Part shown: positions 54,677 through 61,749 of the stretch, one piece after another
How the letters are laid out: every line of letters begins with the position of its first letter
How positions within the stretch are numbered: position 1 is the stretch's first letter
Origin: Rhodoferax sp.
GTDB lineage: Bacteria; Pseudomonadota; Gammaproteobacteria; Burkholderiales; Burkholderiaceae_C
NCBI GenBank assembly: GCA_024235935.1
Contig: JACKLL010000001.1
Span: 186,001 to 250,000 of the forward strand
DNA length: 64,000 bases
Direction: 5' to 3'
Program-made: the position numbers and the translations under genes
Notes under the pieces: generated by a model
Database searches by the model: none
What the model was told of the DNA's origin: nothing
Seen by the model: only the letters and a program-made list of their open reading frames with translations

Positions 54677-54826
54677 TCAACCCAGCACGCCGGCGGCCGT
54701 CTGGGCCACCACGTAGCCGTCGGTACGTCGCACCGAGCCGCCGCGGACATGGTTGACACGGTCGCCGGTATTGAATTCACGCTGGGGTGCGAGAAACAGG
54801 GATTTGAGGAACAGCAGGATGCTCAT
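54677..54826 (-). CDS. Hypothetical 49-residue protein
   Basis: Begins MSILLFLKSLFLAPQREFNTGD with a hydrophobic start, then a short polar part ending in GVLG. Not recognised. It follows the DUF3563-like gene on the same strand by 43 bases. Directly after its stop another 19-codon frame begins at ATGATG, perhaps a remnant. Confidence 0.4.
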   Translation of the reverse strand: MSILLFLKSLFLAPQREFNTGDRVNHVRGGSVRRTDGYVVAQTAAGVLG

Positions 54827-54869
54827 GAGAGTCTCGATGGGTTGAGGTTTCGCGCAGGAAAAGAAAGGG

Positions 54870-55037
54870 TCAGCTGTGCGCGCGCAGCCATTGACGTTCG
54901 CGATACTCGAGTTCGGTCGCCGACTGGGCGCCTGACAGGTAGTTTTCGACCGCACGCTGGTCCTGCTGATCGGAATGGCGACCATAGGCCTGGTAGGCGG
55001 TCCGCAATGCGGAGAAGAGGAAATAAACGTGGTTCAC
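54870..55037 (-). CDS. DUF3563-like small protein
   Basis: 55 residues starting at a GTG (VNHVYFLFSALRTAYQAYGRH). The tail ENYLSGAQSATELEYRERQWLR has the YLSGA...DLE-R pattern I associate with DUF3563, a family of about 50-residue proteins of unknown function. Upstream (46 bases) is an AGGGAAAACCCT palindrome. Confidence 0.55.
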   Translation of the reverse strand: MNHVYFLFSALRTAYQAYGRHSDQQDQRAVENYLSGAQSATELEYRERQWLRAHS

Positions 55038-55082
55038 GGTGTGGGATCGGGCCCCTGGATCGGTTCCAGAGGCTGACGTACT

Positions 55083-55094
55083 AGGGAAAACCCT
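55083..55094. promoter_or_regulatory. AGGGAAAACCCT palindrome, copy 1
   Basis: Perfect AGGG-N4-CCCT inverted repeat in the context CTAGGGAAAACCCT. The identical 14-base string recurs at 60707-60720. Probably a binding site of a dimeric regulator. Confidence 0.55.
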
Positions 55095-55120
55095 TATTCT
55101 CCGCCAAATCATGCTGCGCC

Positions 55121-55135
55121 GCACAACCGTTGTGC
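55121..55135. promoter_or_regulatory. Palindrome GCACAACCGTTGTGC
   Basis: 7-bp arms GCACAAC/GTTGTGC around a single C, perfect. An operator candidate for the genes on either side. Confidence 0.4.
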
Positions 55136-55339
55136 AAAATACCACTGTCACGCACAGGGTTGGGCCGCGCCATGCACCAATTCCGGTCGTATTTGGCATG
55201 TGGACGGCTGGCGGATATGCTGAAAACCCCGATTCGCCCCATCGGAGGGGCGGGAAAACCGGCATTCTGCATCTGCTGTCAGGAAGCGGCGCGCGGCACG
55301 ACGCGGGCGGCAATGCGGCCTCTCAGCCATCCATCCCTT

Positions 55340-55930
55340 TCATGATGCCTTCACGCCCAGTTGCCGCAGCCTGCCGCGCCATGTCTCGACCGCATGCGCG
55401 TCGAGTGTGTCGACCATGCCCACAAGTGTTTCCCGAACCGGCGCCACCCCGACGAAACCCAGGATGTTGCGCTCCAGCGATTTGACGCTGTGCGCACGGA
55501 AATACCAGCGGTAAACCACCGCCGGCATGCCCATCGTCACCACCACGCGCGCAGACTTGCCCGTCAGGCCTTTTTGCGCGAACGGGTTGGTCGCATCGCC
55601 CTTGAAAGCAAAACCCGGTCGGGCCACCTGCTCGAGAAACCCCTTGAACAGCGCCGGCATGTCGCCCAGCCACAAGGGGAAGAAAAGCACCAGATGGCTG
55701 GCCCAGGCCAGGTCGTTCTGGGCCTGCAGCAGGGAGGGCGGCAGTGTGCCATGTTCCCAGTCCTGCTGGCTGCGCAGCAAGGGGAAATCGAGCCTTGCCA
55801 CGTTCACCCGTCGCACGGTGTGGCCGGCCTGGGTGGCGCCTTCGGTGTAGGCCGCCTCAAGCGCGTGGCACAGATGGGGGGTGGCCGGATCCGGGTGCCC
55901 CTGGAGCGTGAGAATTCTTTCGCTGCCCAT
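55340..55930 (-). CDS. NAD(P)H dehydrogenase (quinone)-like flavodoxin-fold protein
   Basis: 196 residues of the Flavodoxin_2 family: LTLQGHPDPATPHLCHALEAAYTEGA at the FMN/FAD site, LVLFFPLWLGDMPALFKGFLEQV, and the late FVGVAPVRETLVGMVD. Relatives are KefG/YwrO/DT-diaphorase-like reductases. FMN or FAD reduction of quinones by NAD(P)H in the cytoplasm is the expected role. Confidence 0.85.
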   Translation of the reverse strand: MGSERILTLQGHPDPATPHLCHALEAAYTEGATQAGHTVRRVNVARLDFPLLRSQQDWEHGTLPPSLLQAQNDLAWASHLVLFFPLWLGDMPALFKGFLEQVARPGFAFKGDATNPFAQKGLTGKSARVVVTMGMPAVVYRWYFRAHSVKSLERNILGFVGVAPVRETLVGMVDTLDAHAVETWRGRLRQLGVKAS

Positions 55931-56063
55931 GCGCTGCCTCCGATCATTCCAGGAGACGATTGTGCGAACGGGCGTGCGTGGCGGTGCTGATACAGGTCAA
56001 TCGGCGACGAAACGCCGCCCGTGGGCGTGGCCCGGCACCGCGTGGGCGACGACTGCGAGCCGT

Positions 56064-56378
56064 CTAGGCCAGCCGGGCCAATTCCTGGGTGATGGCCTCG
56101 ACGGACTGCGGCCGTACGATCTTGCCGACCTCCTTGCCATCGCGCAGAAACACCAGGGTCGGCCAGAGTTTGACGCCAAACGAGCGCCCCAGTGCCCGAC
56201 CCGCGCCGTCTTCAACCTTGATATGGCGCAGCGTTTGCCCCGCGAGCGCCGCATCCACCAGCGGCCGCGCTGCGTTGCAGATCGAACACCAGTTGGTGCC
56301 AAAGTCGAGCACGACAGCGCCTGGCATGGCGTCGATATCCGCGCGCAGCGGCTGTTCGGTAAGGTAGGGCTGGGTCAT
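56064..56378 (-). CDS. Thioredoxin-family protein
   Basis: 104 residues. Redox centre WCSIC (C31 and C34) and the cis-proline WPTLVFLRDGKEV are present. The SI dipeptide between the cysteines differs from the GP of thioredoxin, which shifts redox potential. No signal peptide, so it is cytoplasmic. The ATG at 56378 follows a short spacer from the YegP-like gene on the same strand. Confidence 0.88.
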   Translation of the reverse strand: MTQPYLTEQPLRADIDAMPGAVVLDFGTNWCSICNAARPLVDAALAGQTLRHIKVEDGAGRALGRSFGVKLWPTLVFLRDGKEVGKIVRPQSVEAITQELARLA

Positions 56379-56388
56379 GCCCCGATTA

Positions 56389-56721
56389 TCAGGTGTTGTC
56401 CTTGACCGTTTCGCTGGGGCCGTTGGTCTTGACCGAGGCAATGCCGTTGTCGCGACCCGAGGCGCTGGCGTACATCTGGCTGGTGCCGATGACCTGGTGG
56501 TTGCCGGCCTTCAGGTTGAAATAGGAACGACCGTCGGAGGCTTCCTTGCGGTCATAGCGTGCATCGTCCGGACTGTTCTTCTGCACCGATGCGATGCCGT
56601 TCTGCGCCGCAGCCTTGCTCTCGTACTGCTCGCTGCGAAGAATCGTCTCGCTGTTGCCCGCCTTGAGAACGAAGGTGAACTGACCCTTGTCGTTCTTGCT
56701 GAGTTCGTACCAACCTGCCAT
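56389..56721 (-). CDS. YegP-like protein with two DUF1508 repeats
   Basis: 110 residues. Two copies of a 50-residue repeat: FVLKAGNSETILRSEQYESK...NGIASVQ and FNLKAGNHQVIGTSQMYASA...NGIASVK. Function unknown; family members are small cytoplasmic dimers. A perfect GGAGG ribosome site precedes the ATG at 56721. It ends 10 bases before the thioredoxin start, likely one transcript. Confidence 0.88.
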   Translation of the reverse strand: MAGWYELSKNDKGQFTFVLKAGNSETILRSEQYESKAAAQNGIASVQKNSPDDARYDRKEASDGRSYFNLKAGNHQVIGTSQMYASASGRDNGIASVKTNGPSETVKDNT

Positions 56722-56938
56722 GAGACCTCCAGTCGTTGATGAATCCGAAAAGCCCATCCTAGCAGCGCACGGCGCCTGTCGCCGCCGCGGCGACTGGCAG
56801 CAGCGGATGTTTTACAAAATCCGGCCGCCGGCGGGCCAGGCCGGCGTTGCAGCCCGGGCGAATGGCCCTGTCACCAACACGCGCCGCGTTTGCCCTTCAT
56901 GCCCCGCAGGATTAGGATGGTCGCAGGAGGAAATCACC

Positions 56939-58177
56939 ATGTGTCCTGCCCCGGCCCTGCATCTGCACGTTCCCGAACCCTCCGGGCGCCCAGGTCGAGA
57001 AACCGACTTTTCCTACCTGCACCTCTCGCAGGCCGGTGCCGTGCGGCGCCCGCCGATCGATGCCACGCCCGTGAGCACCAGCGACCTGGCCTATGGCCTG
57101 ATCCGCGTGCTCGACGACGACGGCCAGGCGCAAGGCCCCTGGGCGCCGGACATCGGCAACGAATCGCTGCGCGCCGGCCTGCGGGCGATGATGAAGACCC
57201 GGGCCTACGACGCGCGCATGCTGATCGCGCAGCGGCAGAAGAAGATCTCGTTCTACATGCTGAGCCTGGGCGAGGAAGCCATTGCTGCAGCACATGCCCA
57301 GGCGCTGCAACCGGGCGACATGAATTTCCCGAGCTACCGCCAGCAAGGCCTGCTGCTGGCACGCGACGATGTCGACATGGTCGAGATGATCTGCCAGCTG
57401 ATGTCCAACGAACGCGACCCGCTCAAGGGGCGGCAGCTGCCGGTCATGTACTCGTACAAGCGGGCCGGCTTCTTCAGCATCTCCGGCAATCTGGCCACGC
57501 AGTTCATCCAGGCGGTGGGCTGGGGCATGGCATCGGCGATCAAGGGCGACAACAAGATCGCCTCGGCCTGGATCGGCGACGGCGCCACGGCAGAGTCAGA
57601 CTTTCACACCGCCCTCACTTTTGCCCACGTCTACCGCGCACCGGTGATCCTGAACGTGGTCAACAACCAGTGGGCGATATCCACCTTCCAGGCGATTGCG
57701 GGCGGCGAGTCCACGACCTTTGCGGCGCGCGGTGTGGGCTGCGGCATCGCGTCGCTGCGCGTCGACGGCAACGACTTCCTGGCGGTGTACGCCGCCTCAC
57801 GCTGGGCCGCCGAGCGCGCGCGCAGCAACCTGGGGCCGACGCTGATCGAATGGGTGACCTACCGCGGCGGCGCCCACTCCACGTCGGACGACCCCTCGCG
57901 CTACCGGCCAGCCGACGACTGGGCCCACTTTCCGCTCGGTGACCCAATCCAACGCCTGCGCCAGCATCTGCAGGGCCTGGGCGCATGGTCCGAGGAAGAA
58001 CATGCCGCCACGCAAAAGGAGCTCGACGAGCAGGTCGCCGCCGCACTCAAGACAGCCGAGAGCTACGGATCGCTCTCGCGCGGCCACATGGCCGATGCCG
58101 CAACCATGTTCGACGATGTGTTCGAGCAGTTGCCCGAGCACCTGCAGCGCCAGCGTCGCGCCCTGACTGGAGGCTGA
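56939..58177 (+). CDS. bkdA1: Branched-chain 2-oxoacid dehydrogenase E1 alpha subunit
   Basis: 412 residues. The long N-terminal extension (LHLHVPEPSGRPGRETDFSYL) is typical of BkdA1 and absent from pyruvate E1 alpha. The TPP motif is IGDGATAESDFHTALTFAHVYRAPVILNVVNNQWAIST, and the phosphorylation-loop-like segment YRGGAHSTSDDPSRYR follows. It decarboxylates 2-oxoisovalerate, 2-oxoisocaproate and 2-oxo-3-methylvalerate. AGGAGG is 8 bases before the ATG. Confidence 0.93.
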   Translation: MCPAPALHLHVPEPSGRPGRETDFSYLHLSQAGAVRRPPIDATPVSTSDLAYGLIRVLDDDGQAQGPWAPDIGNESLRAGLRAMMKTRAYDARMLIAQRQKKISFYMLSLGEEAIAAAHAQALQPGDMNFPSYRQQGLLLARDDVDMVEMICQLMSNERDPLKGRQLPVMYSYKRAGFFSISGNLATQFIQAVGWGMASAIKGDNKIASAWIGDGATAESDFHTALTFAHVYRAPVILNVVNNQWAISTFQAIAGGESTTFAARGVGCGIASLRVDGNDFLAVYAASRWAAERARSNLGPTLIEWVTYRGGAHSTSDDPSRYRPADDWAHFPLGDPIQRLRQHLQGLGAWSEEEHAATQKELDEQVAAALKTAESYGSLSRGHMADAATMFDDVFEQLPEHLQRQRRALTGG

Positions 58178-58182
58178 GCACC

Positions 58183-59193
58183 ATGCAGATGACCATGATC
58201 CAGGCGCTGCGTTCAGCCATGGACGTCATGCTCGAGCGTGACAGCAACGTTGTCGTCTACGGCCAGGACGTCGGCTACTTCGGCGGCGTGTTCCGCTGCA
58301 CCGATGGACTGCAGAAGAAATACGGTAGCTCGCGCGTGTTCGATGCGCCCATCTCCGAAGGCGGTATCGTCGGCACCGCGATCGGCATGGCGGCCTACGG
58401 CCTGCGACCGGTGGTCGAGGTGCAGTTCGCCGACTACTTCTATCCGGCCTGCGACCAGATCGTGTCGGAGGCAGCGCGGCTGCGCTACCGATCGGCCGGC
58501 GACTTCACGGCACCACTGACGATCCGCATGCCCTGTGGTGGCGGCATCTATGGCGGACAGACCCACAGCCAGAGTCCCGAGGCGCTGTTCACCCATGTCA
58601 GCGGACTGCGCACGGTGATGCCGTCCAACCCGTACGATGCCAAGGGCCTGCTGATCAGCTGCATCGAGAACAACGACCCGGTGATCTTCCTCGAACCCAA
58701 GCGGCTGTACAACGGGCCCTTCGACGGCCATCACGACAAACCGGCCACACCCTGGAAGGAGCATCCACTGGCCGAGGTGCCGGAAGGCCACTACACCGTG
58801 CCGCTCGACAGCGCAACCGTGTTTCGCGAGGGCGCCGACCTGACCATCCTGACCTACGGCACCATGGTCTTTGTCTCGCAGGCAGCGGTCAACGAGACCG
58901 GCATCGACGCCGAGATCATCGACCTGCGCAGCATCTGGCCGCTCGACCTGAACACCATCGTCGCCTCGGTGAAGAAAACCGGGCGCTGCGTCGTGGTGCA
59001 TGAAGCGACACGCACCAGCGGCTTCGGCGCTGAGCTGGTTGCGCTGGTGCAGGAGCACTGTTTCTACCACCTGGAGGCGCCGATCGAAAGGGTCACCGGC
59101 TGGGACACGCCCTACCCCCATGCCCAGGAATGGGCGTATTTCCCCGGTCCGACCCGTGTCGGCGCGGCGCTGCAGCGAACCATGGAGGCATGA
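58183..59193 (+). CDS. bkdA2: Branched-chain 2-oxoacid dehydrogenase E1 beta subunit
   Basis: 336 residues. LERDSNVVVYGQDVGYFGGVFRCTDGL, DAPISEGGIVGTAIGMAAYG and PCGGGIYGGQTHSQSPEALFTH are E1 beta landmarks. It forms the alpha2beta2 E1 with bkdA1, whose stop is 5 bases upstream. GGAGG precedes the ATG. Confidence 0.93.
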   Translation: MQMTMIQALRSAMDVMLERDSNVVVYGQDVGYFGGVFRCTDGLQKKYGSSRVFDAPISEGGIVGTAIGMAAYGLRPVVEVQFADYFYPACDQIVSEAARLRYRSAGDFTAPLTIRMPCGGGIYGGQTHSQSPEALFTHVSGLRTVMPSNPYDAKGLLISCIENNDPVIFLEPKRLYNGPFDGHHDKPATPWKEHPLAEVPEGHYTVPLDSATVFREGADLTILTYGTMVFVSQAAVNETGIDAEIIDLRSIWPLDLNTIVASVKKTGRCVVVHEATRTSGFGAELVALVQEHCFYHLEAPIERVTGWDTPYPHAQEWAYFPGPTRVGAALQRTMEA

Positions 59194-60623
59194 TGCGTAC
59201 GCATACAGTCAAGATGCCCGATCTGGGCGAAGGCATCACCGAAGTCGAGGTCGTCGCCTGGCATGTGCAGGTCGGCGATGCCGTGACCGAGGACCAGGTG
59301 CTGGCCGACGTGATGACCGACAAGGCGACCGTGGAGATCCCGTCGCCGGTGGCCGGCACGGTGGCCCGACTCGGCGGCGATGTGGGCGAGGTGCTGGCGG
59401 TCGGTGCGCCGCTGATCGACATCGCGGTCGACGGGGATGCGGGTGCATCGGAAGAGCCGGCGCCGGCCCCGCAGCGGCCCGCCACCGCCGCCGCCTCCAC
59501 CGGCAGCAAGCACCGCGACGACGACAAGCCCGCACCTGACGCTGCCCGCACGCCCGGGCATTCGTCCGCATCACCATCCGGCGTGTCATCTCCATCTGCC
59601 AGCGTAGTGGCCGACGCGACGCGGGCGAGCGCAGACACGGGCGATGAAGTGCGTTTGCGCATACGCGCCGACGCACCCGACCGCCTGGCGAAGGCCGGAG
59701 TTTCGGATACTGCCGTGTCGCTCCGCGACGAAAGGCCGATCGCCTCTCCGGCACTGCGTCGGCGCGCCTGGGAACTGGGCGTCGATCTGCACAGGGTCAG
59801 CGCGACGGGTTCTGGCGGACGCATCATGCAGGCCGACCTGGACGCCCATGTCGCGCAGCACGGTGCGCCGGGGCCGCAAGCCACCGCGCCGGTCTCGGCA
59901 ACGCCATCCGGATGTCCGGGTGTCGACGAAACGCGCGACATCAAGGTGATCGGCCTGCGCCGGCGCATTGCGCAGAAGATGCAGGAATCCAAGCGGCGCA
60001 TTCCGCATTTCGCCTACGTCGAGGAATGCGACGTCACCGCGCTGGAAGTGCTGCGTGCCCAGTTGAACACGCGCTTCGGTGCCACACGCGGCAAGCTCAC
60101 GCTGCTGCCATTCCTGGTGCGTGCCATGGTGCTGGCGGCGGCCGAGTTCCCGCAGGTCAATGCCCTGTTCGACGATGCAACCGGCGTCATCACCCGGCAC
60201 AGTGCCGTGCACATGGGCATTGCGACACAGACCGACGCCGGTCTGATGGTGCCCGTGCTGCGCCACGCGCAGGACGGCGATCTGTGGGCCCATGCACACG
60301 CCATCGCCCGGCTGGCTGAAACGACGCGTGCAGGCAAGGCCACGCGCGACGAACTTACCGGCTCGACGCTCACGCTGACCAGCCTGGGCGCCCTGGGCGG
60401 CATCGTGTCCACGCCCATCATCAACGCCCCCGAGGTGGCCATCGTCGGCGTCAACCGCATCGTGGAGCGGCCCATGGTGGTGGATGGCGGCTTCGTGGCA
60501 CGCAAGATGATGAATCTGTCGTCGTCGTTCGACCACCGCGTCGTCGACGGACAGGATGCCGCGCGCTTCATCCAGGCCGTGCGTGGCCTGCTGGAATCTC
60601 CCGCAGCATTGCTGGTGGCCTGA
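59193..60623 (+). CDS. bkdB: Branched-chain 2-oxoacid dehydrogenase E2 (dihydrolipoyl transacylase)
   Basis: 476 residues. One lipoyl domain (about residues 2-78, lysine in MTDKATVEIPSP), a long Ala/Pro/Ser linker, a peripheral-subunit-binding domain (ASPALRRRAWELGVDLHRVSATGSGGRIMQADL), and the catalytic domain ending in SFDHRVVDGQDAARF with the catalytic His. The ATG at 59193 shares its A with the E1 beta stop; an ATG three bases earlier is too close to the GGAGG. No lpd (E3) gene follows, so E3 must come from elsewhere. Confidence 0.92.
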   Translation: MRTHTVKMPDLGEGITEVEVVAWHVQVGDAVTEDQVLADVMTDKATVEIPSPVAGTVARLGGDVGEVLAVGAPLIDIAVDGDAGASEEPAPAPQRPATAAASTGSKHRDDDKPAPDAARTPGHSSASPSGVSSPSASVVADATRASADTGDEVRLRIRADAPDRLAKAGVSDTAVSLRDERPIASPALRRRAWELGVDLHRVSATGSGGRIMQADLDAHVAQHGAPGPQATAPVSATPSGCPGVDETRDIKVIGLRRRIAQKMQESKRRIPHFAYVEECDVTALEVLRAQLNTRFGATRGKLTLLPFLVRAMVLAAAEFPQVNALFDDATGVITRHSAVHMGIATQTDAGLMVPVLRHAQDGDLWAHAHAIARLAETTRAGKATRDELTGSTLTLTSLGALGGIVSTPIINAPEVAIVGVNRIVERPMVVDGGFVARKMMNLSSSFDHRVVDGQDAARFIQAVRGLLESPAALLVA

Positions 60624-60708
60624 CAAACCGCTTGCGTCACGCCACCGGCACGCTCTGCGCACAGGCCATGGCACTGCAGCCATGGTCGAGAACACTTACA
60701 CACGATCT

Positions 60709-60720
60709 AGGGAAAACCCT
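60709..60720. promoter_or_regulatory. AGGGAAAACCCT palindrome, copy 2
   Basis: Identical to the copy at 55083. Its centre is about 47 bases before the start of transcription predicted from TATAGT at 60750-60755, the place of a class II activator site. Confidence 0.55.
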
Positions 60721-60747
60721 GATGGAAGCGGTGGCCAATGGGCGCAC

Positions 60748-60774
60748 AATATAGTTATCAAAAATAACTGTATT
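60748..60774. promoter_or_regulatory. Inverted repeat overlapping the hydroxycinnamate promoter
   Basis: Arms AATATAGTTAT and ATAACTGTATT pair at 10 of 11 positions around a 5-base centre (CAAAA). It overlaps the likely -10 box and start of transcription and ends 34 bases before the hydratase ATG. The A/T-rich symmetric form resembles MarR-family operators, which often control hydroxycinnamate genes. Confidence 0.6.
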
Positions 60775-60808
60775 GCAGGCCATCTGCCACCAGTACGAAG
60801 GACACACC

Positions 60809-61609
60809 ATGAGCAACCCCATCCTTGAACGCGCAGCATCCAACGGGGTGAGCCTGGAAATGCGGGGTGCCGTGGCCGTCGTGAGTCTGCGCCGTCCCGC
60901 CAAGCGCAACGCGCTGAACGATGCGCTGGTGGAAGCCTTGCGCGACGTGTTCCAGAACCTGCCCGCCGACGCCAGGGCCGCCGTGATCCAGGGCGAAGGC
61001 GATCACTTCTGCGCCGGCCTCGACCTGTCCGAACTCAAGGAACGCAATGCCGGTGAAGGCATGCACCACTCGCGCGGCTGGCATGTGGCACTGGACGCCG
61101 TGCAGTTCGGCCGCGTACCGGTCATCGCCGCCCTGCATGGCGCCGTGGTGGGCGGCGGCCTGGAACTGGCCAGCGCCAGCCACATCCGCGTGGCGGACGA
61201 GAGTACCTTCTACGCGCTCCCCGAAGGAACGCGCGGCATCTTCGTCGGCGGCGGCGGCTCGGTGCGGGTCCCCAAGCTCATCGGTGTGGCCCGCATGACC
61301 GACATGATGCTGACCGGCCGCGTCTACAACGCCCAGGACGGCGAGCGGCTGGGCTTCGCCCAATACCTTGTGCCGCAAGGACAGGCACTGGACAAGGCGA
61401 TTGAGCTGGCCACCCGGATCGCGACCAACGCCCCGCTGACCAACTATGCGCTGATGCATGCATTGCCGCGCATTGCCGAGCAGCCGGCAGACCACGGACT
61501 CTTCACCGAAGCGCTGATGGCATCCATCGCGCAGTCGGCACCCGAAGCCAAGGAGCGTGTGCGCGCCTTTCTCGAAGGCAAGGCTGCGAAGGTGCAGAAG
61601 TCCTCGTAA
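60809..61609 (+). CDS. Enoyl-CoA hydratase/crotonase-family protein
   Basis: 266 residues. VVSLRRPAKRNALNDALVEAL at the N-terminus, the oxyanion-hole DHFCAGLDLSELKE, and GAVVGGGLELASASHIRVADESTFYALPEGTRGIFVGGGGSVR with both catalytic glutamates (GGGLE and PEGTRG). The GGGGSVR after the second Glu is unusual. With the feruloyl-CoA synthase and thiolase behind it, it probably hydrates the CoA thioester of a hydroxycinnamate in a beta-oxidative route. AAGGA is 6 bases before the ATG. Confidence 0.88.
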   Translation: MSNPILERAASNGVSLEMRGAVAVVSLRRPAKRNALNDALVEALRDVFQNLPADARAAVIQGEGDHFCAGLDLSELKERNAGEGMHHSRGWHVALDAVQFGRVPVIAALHGAVVGGGLELASASHIRVADESTFYALPEGTRGIFVGGGGSVRVPKLIGVARMTDMMLTGRVYNAQDGERLGFAQYLVPQGQALDKAIELATRIATNAPLTNYALMHALPRIAEQPADHGLFTEALMASIAQSAPEAKERVRAFLEGKAAKVQKSS

Positions 61610-61749
61610 GCGCATGAAACCGCCGTGGGTCCCGCTTCAGCCGCAACACAGACAGCGGCAGCCGCGGGAAGCCGGCAAGCAGTGATAAACCGAAAGCGTC
61701 CATCCCACGTTGAACCGTATCGGGGACCGACGAACCGCAGGAGACAAGC

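Larger units (their letters stand above)
55038..55339. other. Regulatory-looking intergenic stretch (302 bases)
   Basis: It holds, in order, the AGGGAAAACCCT palindrome (55083-55094), the palindrome GCACAACCGTTGTGC (55121-55135) and a small hairpin CGCCCC-N6-GGGGCG (55235-55252). No supported gene. Confidence 0.6.
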
